64,000 bases of DNA, taken from contig CM054120.1 of NCBI GenBank assembly GCA_028673005.1, positions 59,146,057 to 59,210,056 of the forward strand, written 5' to 3'. Within the stretch, counting starts at the first letter, position 1. The number at the start of each line of letters is the position of its first letter. Source of the stretch: Tanypteryx hageni. Its lineage: Eukaryota > Arthropoda > Insecta > Odonata > Petaluridae. Shown in pieces: positions 1 to 9,687 of the stretch. The notes below the pieces were generated by a model. That model was given only the letters and a program-made list of their open reading frames with translations, did not search any database and was not told the DNA's origin. A program made the position numbers and the translations under genes.

Positions 1-622
1 CATTTTAATGGAAGTGTTCGTTGCATTGTTATAGCCTTGTAGTAGTTTTCTTCTTCTTCTGTGTTGAGGTGTGTGAAATAACGCGCAATTCTTGTTTTAA
101 GAGTGCGGTTAAAACGTTCCACGACACTGGCTTTCACATCGGGATTCTGTGTTACATAGTAATTTATATTTTTCTCTTTGAAAAATTTTTTCACTAATCT
201 CGAGTGAATTCTGTTCCCTTGTCTGTTTGGAGATGCAACGGTTTACGTTTACTTTTGCGAAAAATTTGTTGAAATGCCTTCTTCACCTGTGAACCTTTTT
301 TGCCCTTCAAAGGTATTCCCCAAGCATATTTACTAAAGACATCGATCACTGTAAGTAGGTAATTATAACCATCATTTTACTTTTTCAATGACCGCATGTC
401 GTTGAGATCAGCTTGCCAAACTTCGTCTTTCGTGGTCACAAAATACCGATTTCTCAAAAATTTTCTACGGATTGGCTTGTGAAGCGTGTATGTTTCTTCC
501 CCTTCTAACCAATGCTTAACTTCTTTTGGTGTATATTTTCCACGCATTTCACTCATTGGAGCTCGAGCACCTGCGAACCCCGCAGGATTCGTCGGGTTAA
601 AATACGTTTCAGAGATAAACAT
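1..622 (-). pseudogene. Polinton integrase (retroviral-type, DDE), broken
   Basis: Retrovirus-like integrase that would insert Polinton DNA. The likely start is the ATG at 622 (MFISETYFNP...). The N-terminal part carries TYTLHKPIRRKFLRN and DEVWQADLNDM, which precede the catalytic core in this family. The core follows with VIDVFSKYA (first Asp), LQTDKGTEF (second Asp) and, in another frame, a VVERFNRT-type Glu motif. There is an in-frame TAA at about 374-376 just after DMRSLKK. A frameshift just after TEFTRD (about 195-205) is identical in the copy at 43012. The C-terminal domain is cut off by the window start. Confidence 0.88.
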
Positions 623-1337
623 TGTAAACGAAATTTTGTCCTTTAATTTCGTAAGGCGAATAGCGTGATTATGTTTTTTCGTATGATGAGTTGATGGCGG
701 AGTTGCATCAAACGGCTCGGATGTTCTTTGACGAACGAATGACCACCTTCTTCTATTACCTATATATTCTTGAGGGATATTTAACTCTCTTAAAGCGGTG
801 CAGAATATTTCCCAACCTTCGGGATTGCTGTGTTTACGAGGCCTTATCACGTCATTGATCAAATCTGTTATGTTCGAGTATGGGAGAACTCTCCCATGAA
901 CGCTTATAACACCTCGCTCATCCCAAGAAACAATATCGCTGCGTAAAAGCTTATCGTGCAACAATTGTGTTTTTCTCCGGAATGTTTGCGGTACCGAGCT
1001 TAAAATTTAATTATCTGCAAACGCGTCGCTCCTCCGCTCTTCAGTCATATCATTACCACGATGTCTCGTCTCAGCGCTTTTTGGATTTATCTCATCATCA
1101 TCGTTAAATTTCGTTATTGGTAAGTATATAGGTTTTTTTTCCTTTCGCCACCAGACTTAAATATTTTTGCAAAATTTGTTTGTATTTTATCCATTTCTCC
1201 AGATCTGTGACATCTTTTTCAAGCAATATATTTCTCATTTATTCATCCATTCGTGACATTTGTGAATTTTCAGTTATTGGTCTAAAACGTTCGAGAGCGT
1301 CCGGGGATATTAACAGCATTTTTTTTGCTTGCTCCAT
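623..1337 (-). pseudogene. Conserved Polinton ORF upstream of integrase, broken
   Basis: The frame opens with ATG at 1337 (MEQAKKMLLISPDALERF), directly downstream of the pX-like gene. It continues through stops and frame changes between about 1240 and 970, then is open from 964 (LLHDKLLRSDIVSWDERG...) to the region before the integrase start, where it is fused in frame to the integrase. Motifs seen include GKKPIYLPITK and a C-terminal ...NIPQEYIGNRRRW block. I recognise this as an ORF that recurs between pX-like and integrase genes in arthropod Polintons. Its function is unknown to me. It could be a virion or core protein, but that is a guess. Confidence 0.6.
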
Positions 1338-1339
1338 GA

Positions 1340-1669
1340 TTAGCCAAATAATGACCCTACAGCCCCGCTAACCAGTGAACCCAATATTATGGGGAGAAAA
1401 CCACCACCAGACTGTATTATGACTCGTCGCTTCTTTCTCCAGCACTTGCCACGTCTGATTAGTTTTCGTAAGATCTTCTTGTGTCGAACTAGTTCGCGTT
1501 TATGACACGACTTGAGAGAGACGTTAACTTTTAATACGTTGAGAACACATTCACAAATCGCTTCGATTAAAGTTTTGTCAGCCGTTTTTAAAATCGCTAT
1601 TCGTTGTGAAGGTTTGATCCAACAGAGAGCTCTAAGGGTATTGCGGCAGTTCCGATCCGTGCGAGACAT
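1340..1669 (-). CDS. pX-like small basic core protein of Polinton
   Basis: An intact 109-codon frame. It is Cys- and Lys/Arg-rich, with a basic stretch (RHKKILRKLIRRGKCWRKKRR at about residues 66-86), then QSGGGFLPIILGS and a hydrophobic Gly-rich end (LVSGAVGSLFG). A basic block followed by GG-FLP and a hydrophobic tail is the pattern of adenovirus pX/mu-like condensing proteins reported in adintoviruses and Polintons. It sits between the ATPase and the pre-integrase ORF, as in the copy at 39800-40139, where it is fused in frame to the ATPase. Here a stop at the ATPase end separates them. Assignment is by position and pattern, not by a catalytic motif. Confidence 0.65.
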   Translation of the reverse strand: MSRTDRNCRNTLRALCWIKPSQRIAILKTADKTLIEAICECVLNVLKVNVSLKSCHKRELVRHKKILRKLIRRGKCWRKKRRVIIQSGGGFLPIILGSLVSGAVGSLFG

Positions 1670-2359
1670 CTTTTTCGAATGAAAAATACCTCTCAGCGTT
1701 GCGGTTTTTATGTTTTGGTATATAAACTTGGATGATTCCGTCCTTCGGAAGTATTTTGTTCTTATTCGATATTAATCAGGAGTACCCTGTTTTTAGTCAA
1801 ATAAGATGTAACCGTGAGGTCTTGAGGTGGCACCTCTAAAAGCGTCTTGAATGAATTTTGGGTTTTCTGGGTAAATTTGTCTTGAAAGATGTAAGATTTG
1901 AGCTCTATCTCTCGGATTTTTGAAGCATACAATATAATAGGAATTGAGAGATATGTCGCGTCTACCTTTCCCTTGTTGAAATAAATTTTGTGTTATGAAA
2001 ATCACGCTCAGACCACGCTGATGAAACCCCTTAGAAAAAAGATAAACCGGCCGTGGTTGTAAATCAATATCCCCATTTCTCAAATCATCCAGATCTGTAA
2101 CCCCTTTATGAATTTTAACGTTAGCGTTCTTTCTCAATTTTATCGGTAAAGATTGCACCTCTGAATAACACAAAATAATCTCTTCAATTCTATCATCGAC
2201 CATAGAATCGATTGCGTTTATAAATTTTTCCATGAAAACAGATTTACTGGACCCTGCAGGACCCGCCAAAGTGGCCGTGAACGGATGTTTCCAAGGGATC
2301 GACATGATAAAGAGTGAAGATGTAAAGTGAATGTTTCTGGTTTTCATCAGAAGTTGCAC
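1670..2359 (-). pseudogene. Polinton packaging ATPase (A32/FtsK-HerA-like), damaged
   Basis: Genome-packaging NTPase of the Polinton virion module. A 188-codon open part runs from 2359 to 1793. An in-frame TAA there replaces a Leu codon kept in the copy at 39108, after which the frame continues (KQGTPDEYRIRTKYF) toward the pX-like gene. The P-loop is LAGPAGSSKSVF near residues 31-42. The C-terminal half (LSVIFITQNLFQQGKGRRDISLNSYYIV, NPRDRAQILHLSRQIYP and RPHGYILFD, in that order) is typical of the family. The segment that should carry the acidic Walker B strand is missing between DLQPRPV and the GLSVIF strand, and the same deletion is in the other copy. Confidence 0.88.
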
Positions 2360-2820
2360 ACTTATTTTATACTGAAAACCTTTATTTACAAAAATAAAAC
2401 GTTGTATGTCCTTACAAAAAATATTTTACATTGCACAAAGATTTTTATTTCATCATATATATCAGGCTCTGGAATAAAGATTCGTACTCTATACAAATTA
2501 ATACAGAGACAAAAATTAATTAAAAAATATACACACGGTTGAAAAAAACAATAAATAAGAAAATCAATTATAACAGCAACATTGAATAAATTTAGGATAA
2601 AAACGAGAGTACAATATACATATACATATAAAATAAATTTACATAAATACATAAATTAACATCAATAATAATAAAAACAATTATAACAAAATAAAATAAA
2701 AATGCAAATATAGCATGCAATTACATGAAAAAGTATAATTAATACATAAATAAATAACATCTGTAAACAGGAACGTTTTCTTAGTCTGATATTAATTTGC
2801 GAAAAGAGTGAAGGCCCTCC
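2360..2820. other. AT-rich Polinton intergenic spacer
   Basis: The segment between the ATPase and polB remnants is very A/T-rich, with runs of short A/T words and no recognisable coding signal. Open frames in it are low-complexity chance frames. The matching spacer in the other copy is 38637-39107, similarly AT-rich but much diverged, as expected for non-coding DNA. Confidence 0.7.
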
Positions 2821-4005
2821 TTAATTATTCAACGTTCTGGAAATCACTTCAGAAAAATTATACGCATTACACATTTTAAATGCTATGCGCACACATACCC
2901 ATACGGTGACGTACAATACTCTCCAACTCTCCGCCTTTTTGTGTATACAACGCGGTATACTTTTGTCTCTGTGCGGGTACACCACATCATGCTTCTTTGT
3001 TCTGCGGATTTGTTGGGGAATGTTGATCGTTACCGGGGGTAAACTATTCACCACCATGTCTTTAAACTTTTCATCATTGCAATTGGATGCATTTATCGAA
3101 ATACCCTTCAACTTACATATGGTTTTTATACAAGCAGGGTCGCCGCCGCATAACACCTTATAGGCGTAATTATTTGGACCCCCCGAAACGAATTCAGAGA
3201 TGCACGATTCTTCACCGTACTCTCCTAATTCATCCGTGACATCTCCCAAGTAACAACTGGTCGGTGGCGACCATTCCTTTTTTTACAGTGTTCGTCACAC
3301 TGTCAGTGTCCCAATAGAGCGCCCTTTCTCCCAACTTTTCCAAATATTCATACAGTACTAGTCGTGCTTGTGCTGTTGTGTAACAAGCAATTAATACACT
3401 GACATTTGGATGTGTTTTCATACCTTCGACTTTATCTACATAATTAACAAAGAACAATTCATCGGTAATCGGTAGGAGTCCATTCACTGTAAAATTAGGG
3501 TTTGTAAAATTTTAAAATACATCTCTGAATTATTTACAATTACTGTACGGGTGAGATCTTCTCTTTTGCCAAATTTACCCTAAAGAGAGTTTAACATCAA
3601 CTTTGATGTTGATCTCTGACCCGCGTTGAATTTTATGCACTCGTAAACTAATGATACAACTTCCTTCAACATCATACCCGACACATATGATAATTTCTCA
3701 TCTTCTGTAACACAACTGACAGGCCTTCCACTGGCTTGTTGCTTAATTTTTAAAAAATTGTTAATACACCCCGAAAAAATACCACCCTCTTTTTTTAAGG
3801 GATCATAGCATGTAACCTCATAACCCCACAACTCTACCATCTCCAGAATAATGTAGCCTCTTACGACGGTATGTTTCACCTCATCGGTAACCTATGTTCC
3901 GGTGAATTTTCTATCGTTGATAGAGTTGTGGGGACAATCAGTTTGCGTGCTATATTCTGCACATGTTCTACAAGGAGGAAATAGGATTTCCCTCCTCCCC
4001 GTTTG
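2821..4005 (-). pseudogene. Protein-primed family B DNA polymerase (Polinton), C-terminal half, broken
   Basis: Replicative polymerase of the Polinton. Only the palm and C-terminal part survives; the exonuclease domain and motif A are absent. In minus-strand order: LFPPCRTCAEYS, then FTGT followed by a TAG where the family usually has Trp; the palm segment 3879-3580 ending in KLMLNSL, a TAG, and GKFGKRED (motif B region); the segment 3487-3230 with [14 protein letters not shown] and YWDTDS (motif C with both catalytic Asp); and 3249-2821 with [15 protein letters not shown] and EFVSGGPNNYAYK. Both TAG stops are also in the copy at 37455, so the parent was already dead. A frame change separates the last two segments. 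Confidence 0.9.
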
Positions 4006-4656
4006 AAGTTTCGACCTCCTACGATAATTCTAAGTAATTTTAATATGCCAATAATTAATGTTGTACAGTCGGATGTATTCCTTCACGCATATAACGCAAC
4101 GATTCATTTCCCTCCCCTTCCTTCTTTCTCTCTCTCGTATTAAAACATTCAAAGCACGCTTTCACCAATAAGGATTGAAATAACAATAAGATTTCGAGGT
4201 TTTACAATGTAACTATTTGGCAATGCAACATCCCGTTAGAATATAATGATTTCCGCACAAATGTGAATTAAACGTTTAACATGAGGTATTTCTACCTGTA
4301 GGCGGAGAAAGATTAACAGAATAAGAATATTTATATTTTTTTAAAAATGGTTTAAATCCGAAGATCGTAGGTGTATTCTTTTTAATTTAGATCTCAAAAA
4401 GAATAAAAGCCTGAACGTCTTAAATTCGGTGTCTACGTGATATTTTATGGAAATGTCTTCCTTAGAGACGAACCCGGGTTTTTTTCGAAATATTTTTTCG
4501 TCAATCACTTTTAAAATGCGAATAAATCATTCTTGTCAAATTTAGATTTTCTATTGCAATTCTTTATAAATTTTATAGAACTTGACCAACAAATATATAG
4601 ATAGATTTCTCAGTAGTTTGTCATACTCAACGTGACCTACTATTTGTTTTAATTCA

Positions 4657-4698
4657 TGGCTCATGAAGAGCAGTACAAGCCTGAGGTGGTTCGAATCC
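4657..4698 (+). promoter_or_regulatory. Candidate pol III internal promoter (A-like and B box) in R1
   Basis: GGTTCGAATCC at 4688-4698 matches the tRNA B-box consensus exactly. TGGCTCATGAAG at 4657-4668, 31 bases upstream, resembles an A box. The same pair is at 22611-22652 and, reversed, at 36602-36643. The region does not fold into a clean tRNA (the T-stem pairing is poor), so this is tRNA-derived or chance. Confidence 0.4.
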
Positions 4699-4746
4699 TA
4701 CTAAAGGTAAGAAATTTTTCTGAAGTCGAAGGGCTTATATAAAACA

Positions 4747-4787
4747 AATATATATATATAAATTATATATATATATATATATATATA
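4747..4787. repeat. (AT)n microsatellite
   Basis: An AT dinucleotide tract within R1, interrupted once. The same position is longer in the other R1 copies (22701-22760 and 36481-36552), showing ongoing length change. Confidence 0.95.
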
Positions 4788-4820
4788 AGATTATAATAGG
4801 TTCTTTTTGGTATATTGCCA

Positions 4821-4848
4821 CTGAAGACGGCTGCTTTTTAGCCGAAAT
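4821..4848 (+). other. Hammerhead-core-like motif in R1
   Basis: The sequence reads CTGAAGA, C, then GGCT-loop-AGCC, then GAAATG. CTGANGA-stem-GAAA is the hammerhead ribozyme core. There is one extra base between CTGAAGA and the helix, and I cannot confirm helices I and III. Identical in the other two R1 copies (22794-22820 plus, 36422-36448 minus). Confidence 0.35.
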
Positions 4849-4895
4849 GCTCAAATGGTTTTTTAACCTTGTTGTAGCTATTGGAGATACCCGAG

Positions 4896-5474
4896 GCAAG
4901 CATATAATTTTTATTTGCTTGTTCTTGAATAATGGTAGATGTTTTAAATTTCATAATAACTTTTTAAAAATTCTTAGAACATATTTTACTCCTGTTTGCC
5001 TCAATTTAATTTTTATCACTCTTCACCATATATCAAACTCTTGACAGACCTACCTGTCTCAAGGCAACTCTTCCTCCTCCATCCTAATTCAGCTCGACCT
5101 CCCTCTCCAATTTCTCTCCCATTCCCTCTAATCTCCCTAAAATTCCACCTCTTCCCTATTACCACCTCTCACCTTCAGCTCATACTCCTTGTTCTTTCCC
5201 TTCTCATCATATATCCCTCATTTTTCACTCCCTATCATTTTCTCTGTTACCCACTCCCCTCTTATTCAATGGAAGATACAAAAGGGGGTAATAGAGTAAA
5301 TACCCCCCCTCCCTAAGGAAGATATCAATTTTCAATAAAATATTATCTCAATTTATTTTATTCTAGAAATATTATGCAACTATCTAAAGAGTGCATAACA
5401 TACGCTGTATATTCATTATAATGAGAGGGTATTATTGTGCATTTATAGAGGTAAATATAATGGTTTTCTTATTA
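4896..5474. repeat. Duplicated non-coding tract with C/T-rich block
   Basis: 5050-5270 is strongly pyrimidine-rich on the plus strand (runs such as cctccctctccaatttctct). It is mirrored as a purine-rich block at 35990-36240. A comparable but distinct C/T-rich block is at 14820-15065. The open frames across it are low-complexity artefacts. No gene seen. Confidence 0.6.
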
Positions 5475-5889
5475 GGTGCCTCTTCGAGCGCTCTACGAGT
5501 CCCACGACAACGCGAAGAAACTGAACAGGGCTAGACCCCAGAAAATCAGGCAGGCTACAGGACGAGATATGGGCTTTTAGCTCGTCCTATACAAAGGCTT
5601 ATGTGAGCATGATTCATAGATACGGAAGGGTCCAGAAAGGTCTAGCCGGGTGAATCATGCTCAGAAGGTGCGAGAAGATTCCACGGCCTACATAAGCAGC
5701 GCGCAGAGCTTAGGCGGAACACTTGCTGTAAGCAACGGGCTGAGTCAAGATTACGGACACGGGAAAGGTGTATTGTTCTTTTCCCACGGCCTAACCCCTC
5801 CTCTTCTCTTACGAACGTGGATGTTCAAATCGCACGCCCCACTATTTCATTTAATGCAACCGTCTCGGTGCTACAATTATAATGTCGGT
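5475..5889. repeat. Unclassified GC-richer repeat, possible solo LTR
   Basis: A block of about 400 bp that is more GC-rich than its surroundings, repeated in reverse at 35400-35790. It contains an inverted repeat: gagcatgattcat near 5607 and its complement atgaatcatgctc near 5651. Downstream are a TACATAAGCAG element and acgggaaaggtg. Its size and isolation would fit a solo LTR or a non-autonomous DNA element, but I cannot see defined ends. Confidence 0.3.
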
Positions 5890-6252
5890 AGGAGATAGAA
5901 TGTAAGTGGAATATGACAAATATGTATTTGAACTGGGTACCACTGGAGGATCGTAGATTGAACTCAAGGTTGCGGCTTCTGGAGAAATATAGATCGGAAT
6001 CTTTAAAGGACGAGGTTGTAGGAATAATTTAAGCACCAACGTAAAGAGGTAGAAACGACCGTGATGAGAAGATACGTGAGATCGATTGTAGGACGGACCC
6101 TTATCTAGGCTCGTTCTTTCCGAGGACAATACGAGATCACAATAGAAAATTTCAACCTGCGATAGACAATCTTTAGATTGATTATGGTGCATTTCACCCC
6201 CTGCCACCCACCAATTAGGTGAATAGCAGGGTATCATGTAGATGTAGATGGA
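5890..6252 (+). mobile_element. 5'-truncated CR1-like LINE 3' end
   Basis: The sequence parallels the 3' end of the large LINEs in this window: a degenerate RT C-terminus (gatacgtgagatcgattgtaggacg), cgaggacaatacgagatcacaatag, a ccccctgccacccaccaa box, and a tgtagatgtagatgg tail. It is clearly diverged from copies A-E, so it is another subfamily. Its mirror image is at 35017-35400. Confidence 0.75.
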
Positions 6253-6886
6253 ATAGGAGATTATGAAGTGAAGAGGATGCGTCACAATTCATTCTGACTC
6301 GGTTGAGAGGTTGTTAGCGCATCTGGCAATGTCAGGGTCACGGCTTTGTTTTCTCTTAAGGACAAGTTACGCGCTATTTATGATCTAGATCAGCGTTTCC
6401 CAACGTGGGTGGTAGCGCCTCTCATGGGGGTGCTACTGCCATTCAGGGGGGCTTTGAGGTGACTACTAACTTTAGGGGGGCGGTTGGGCTATTAAGGGGG
6501 CTTTGACATTGGTGGTTACATTCGATCGCTGAAGCATTAAATTTGACGTTGACGCTTAAATTTTGGTGTCTCTTGTACCCCGTTCACATTATCACAATCT
6601 TAACCTGGTTAGGCACTGACTACTCGTGATACTTTTTCAATAAGTACAGTTTTTAAAACGGCCGACGAATGGGCAGAAACAGTACTGATTTATTTTTTTT
6701 CAATATTAAATACATGCATGATAAAATATTCATGCAAATAAATGAGATGATTAATTCTAATTTCTATGCTGACAATTGCAACAGACACGTTGACTACGCT
6801 AAATGATTTAGTTTCAGTTTTAAAATTTATTTTCAACAGAAGCAAGTCTTTACCTGGCTGTTGAAGTGAACGGAGGTGCCTTTCAG
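6253..6886. mobile_element. hAT-like non-autonomous element end plus repeated flank
   Basis: 6253-6390 is a flank shared with 34890-35016 and 60310-60443. At 6394 a hAT-type terminus starts (cagcgtttcccaacgtggg), next to gatctaga, which would fit an 8-bp target duplication. It runs through a G-rich run (gggggtgctactgcc) to about 6640. Related ends occur at 34610-34885 and 60050-60310. The terminus matches the type of the BED-hAT at 47356-50018. I do not find the opposite terminus here, so this is a partial element. 6641-6886 has no recognisable feature. Confidence 0.5.
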
Positions 6887-7450
6887 TTGCTCCTGCGAGC
6901 TCCAACGTAGCCTCGAGCGACTAGAGTAGCTGTAGCATTAGAGTAGCTGTAGTGTTAAGTAGAACTAACAATTTACTTTATTCTATTGTTATCCTTCGGC
7001 AATTTTATTTAACATTCGTTTAAGTTATGTAATTAGTTTTGTTATAACATCCACGTTATAGTTTTTATTTTCTCTACCGTAATAGCTAACTTTTAATCCT
7101 CGTAGTTTCTTGTTAGAAATTTCATTCTCTCCTTTTGAAAATAATATTTATATCATAGTAGTTATTGTGTAATAGCATATTCTCGTTATATTTGTAAGGT
7201 TGTTTTAGTTTTACGCTCCATAGTATTTATGTTTTTTGTTGTTGTGTACTACCATCTCCTGTGCGTGATCTAACCTTGTTTGTGTTGTTTTCGCCTTTCA
7301 CTTTATACCTGCGTTTGACCCTTTCTCGTACGCTACACGAAGTGTGTCCCCGCTTTAAAACAGACCAAATTCTCTAGCCTTATCCCATTTCAGCTTTTGT
7401 TTTTATATTGTAACTCTTTTGCGTTAGTATATAAATGAGGTAAATTTAGG

Positions 7451-8023
7451 ATGGCTTCACCGAGGACTCCCGTTTCCTCCTTCTTGTGCGCCGCTGGTTG
7501 CGAGGCCATGATGGCTCGAATCACGGAGCTGGAGAGGGTGGTTGCGGACCTCCTTCAGAGGGTGGAAAGGTCCGAGGCAGCCTTGGTTCGTGTGGGGGGT
7601 GCGGGGTCATCCCTGAAAGTTCGCCGCGCCAAATTGGCGGCCCGGGTTCGCCTGGGTGCGGTAGCCGGTAGAGCGATCAGGGTTGACCCTGACTCCTTAC
7701 CGAGGGCTGATGGTCCTCGGGCTAGAAAATCCGATGAGTGGAGAGTGGTGTCCACTCGGGGAGATCGTGGGTTGGTGCTGTGGAGGCAGGGAGTTGGGAA
7801 TGCTTCGGCGGACCCCCTTCCTGTCAGTAATACGTTCGAGGTGTTGTCGGAGGACGACTCCACGGCCATTGCGCCCTTACCCACTCCCGTATCTTCGATG
7901 GAGGCCGGGCCCAAGGGGAGTCGGGTTGGAAAGGTAAACTTTTCAAGCTTCAAGTCGCGCCTACGAAAAATACTACCTGGCTTCCGTGATATGACCGAAC
8001 GATCAGGTGCTGAGTCGTCATAA
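7451..8023 (+). pseudogene. LINE ORF1 N-terminus fused to pre-RT region
   Basis: The frame starts at the conserved ATG (MASPRTPVSSFLCAAGC). It contains a coiled-coil-like segment at about residues 22-48 (ARITELERVVADLLQRVERS), then an Arg/Pro-rich stretch. In copy B this region leads into an SGNH esterase. Here residue 158 onward (KGSRVGK) jumps straight to pre-RT sequence (NFSSFKSRLRKILPGF), so esterase and endonuclease are deleted while the frame stays open. It ends at a TAA where copy B has Trp (...AESPWKLF). The same fusion is on the minus strand at 33218-33817. Confidence 0.8.
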
Positions 8024-8077
8024 AAACTATTCAACGATATAATGCTATAGGGTATCGATAAGTACATTCCAATTAAA

Positions 8078-9687
8078 TTGAAGGTCGACAATAAAGAGCC
8101 ACGTTGGTACAATAGGCAAGTTAGGAGTCCACTTAGGCGTCAGAGAATAAGCCACGCGAAAATAAAAAATATACCCTCTACATCATCCGATGAATTTAGA
8201 GCAACTAAAGTTAAGACGTATAAGGAATCCCGCGCTAAAGCGAGAACTACTATGCGCGAGGCTTTTACTAACTTCCGGAATAAGGTATTAAATTATTATT
8301 TGAAGGAGGACCCTAAAGCGTTTTGGTCCTATGTGAGAGAGGTCCAAGGTAGAGGCCCTACCATACCTTCCCTGCGTAATGACTCGGGTGACGTTATTCA
8401 TGATAGCGTACAGAAAACAAACCTGTTAAACGGTCATTTTGTAAAAGCATTCACAGCCGTCAACGACCATTACGTACATTATGCATCCGCAATAAGGGGG
8501 GGGGGCTGATGGAAGATATAGTATTTTCTGAGGTGGGAATAGCAAAGCAATTAAGTTCCATCAGACATAACAAAGCTACTGGCCCCGAAGAAATTCCTGC
8601 TCGCGTTTTAAAAGAATAAGCTGAAGAAATAGCACCTTTTCTTCTGATAATCTTCAAGAAATCCATTTCCCGCGCAGAGGTCCCTAGCGACTGGAGGTTA
8701 GCGCACGTTACCCCGATTCATAAGGGCGGCAACAAGGAGAACCCAGAAAATTACAGGCCGATTTCTTTAACTTCGATATCGTGTAAGATTATCGAGCATA
8801 TACTCGTTAGCAACATAATGCGATTTCTTGATAGTAATTTATTGTTAGATGATTGTCAACACGGCTTCAGGAAAGGTAGGTCATGTAACACTCAGCTCGG
8901 TCTTTTTGTTAATTGTATACTGAGAAGCGGAGAAAAGAATACGCAGGTCGATGCCATCTTTTTAGATATTAGGAAAGCCTTTGATAAGGTACCTCACAGG
9001 AAGTAAATAATGAAATTAGAAACCTTAGGCGTTAATTCTAAAATCGTTAGTTGGATCCGTGAATTTTTAAATCATAGGAAGCAGAAGGTTGTTATAGATA
9101 GGGAATCTTGGAACCTAGTAGAGGTTGTCTCTGGCGTTCCGCAGGGTAGTGTAATTGGTCCGTTATTATTTCTAATTTATATAAACGATATCAGCTCAGT
9201 AGTCAGAAGTAAAATTTTGCTTTTCGCGGACGACACCATCATCTATAGAGAAATAAGCAATCCGGAAGACCACTAGTATCTCCAAAATGACCTAGAAGCT
9301 ATTTCTGCATGGTGTAAGGAATGGCAGTTAGAGATCAACCAAAAGAATAGCTGCGTCATCAACTTCTGGAGAAGCAAGAGTATCTCGTTGGATAATAATT
9401 ATTCGTTGGACGGAGTAGAGATTCCAGTTTCAGACTCGATTAAATATCTCGGAGTCACGGTCCATCGTGATCTCTCGTGGGACACCAATATTAGCCGATT
9501 GATAGGTGCCGCTAATAAAAATCTGGCCTTTATAGGGAGAAAAGTTCGAAATAGCTCCGAAAAAGTGAAAGAATTATGTTATTTATCCTTGGTTCGACCG
9601 CAGGTCGAATATGCTTCAGCTGTGTGGGATCCCTACGAAAAGGGAATCACTAACGAGATAAAAAAAGGTTCAGCGCAGGGCAGCTAG
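8078..9687 (+). pseudogene. CR1-like reverse transcriptase, broken
   Basis: Reverse transcriptase used in target-primed retrotransposition. Segments in order: pre-RT (8078-8509, KVDNKEPRWYN and LNYYLKEDPKAFWSYVREV); a frame-broken part to 8817 (HVTPIHKGG-type); fingers/palm 8818-9276, with CQHGFRKGRSCNTQLG, DAIFLDIRKAFDKVPH (motif A), VSGVPQGSVIGPLLF (motif B) and FADDT (motif C); and the thumb, 9388-9687. In-frame stops include TAA at 9004-9006, where other copies have Leu, and TAG at 9274-9276, where others have Gln. Similar in length and order to the RT of copies B, D and E. Confidence 0.9.

Larger units (their letters stand above)
1..4008 (-). mobile_element. Polinton/Maverick remnant, left copy
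   Basis: This is a decayed Polinton (Maverick), a large virus-like DNA transposon. Read on the minus strand, gene order is polB C-terminal half, packaging ATPase, pX-like core protein, pre-integrase ORF, integrase. The integrase runs off the window at base 1, so capsid and protease genes may lie beyond. The polB end is truncated and joined to an unrelated repeat (R1) at about 4008. The same truncation and junction occur in the copy at 37450. No terminal inverted repeat is visible. It is certainly inactive, with stops or deletions in polB, the ATPase and the integrase. Confidence 0.9.
4009..4895 (+). mobile_element. R1 repeat family, left copy (5'-deleted)
   Basis: One of three copies of a roughly 1.1-kb non-coding repeat (21804-22873 plus, 36370-37449 minus). 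Shared landmarks in order are tcgacctcctacgataattc, a short TTTAAAA-rich middle, a GGTTCGAATCC box, an (AT)n tract and a CTGAAGA-stem-GAAA motif. The end is near gctattggagatacc. This copy lacks about 170 bp at its 5' end relative to the other two. The deletion joins Polinton polB sequence at a shared ttgaag word, suggesting microhomology-mediated loss. Family not recognised; a SINE- or Penelope-derived repeat is possible. Confidence 0.7.
1..8886. repeat. Left arm of large inverted duplication I
   Basis: The sequence from the window start to about 8886 reappears, reverse-complemented and in the same element order, at about 32395-43400: Polinton remnant, R1, pyrimidine tract, LINE tail, hAT-like end, LINE 5' half. 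Match points include 1-50 with 43362-43411, 965-1025 with 40440-40500, 4020 with 37280, 5650-5890 with 35390-35620, and 7451 with 33817. The arm ends inside the reverse transcriptase of LINE A, just after the bases agg-tcatg. Differences are point changes, small indels and later insertions. It may extend left of the window. Confidence 0.85.

Noticed and set aside
4657..4705. Possible tRNA gene
   Set aside because: The B box is exact, but no acceptor stem or proper T-stem pairing can be drawn. Kept only as a pol III box candidate.
5040..5316. Coding potential of the C/T-rich region
   Set aside because: The Pro/Ser/Leu-rich open frames follow from pyrimidine bias and are not conserved as protein in the mirror copy.
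7937..7950. Intron splicing as the cause of the ORF1/pre-RT fusion
   Set aside because: The corresponding boundaries in copy B have no GT donor (gg at the expected position), so deletion is simpler.
7555..8112. 185-codon minus-strand open frame
   Set aside because: Antisense shadow of the LINE A ORF1 fusion; similar shadows occur at the other LINE copies.
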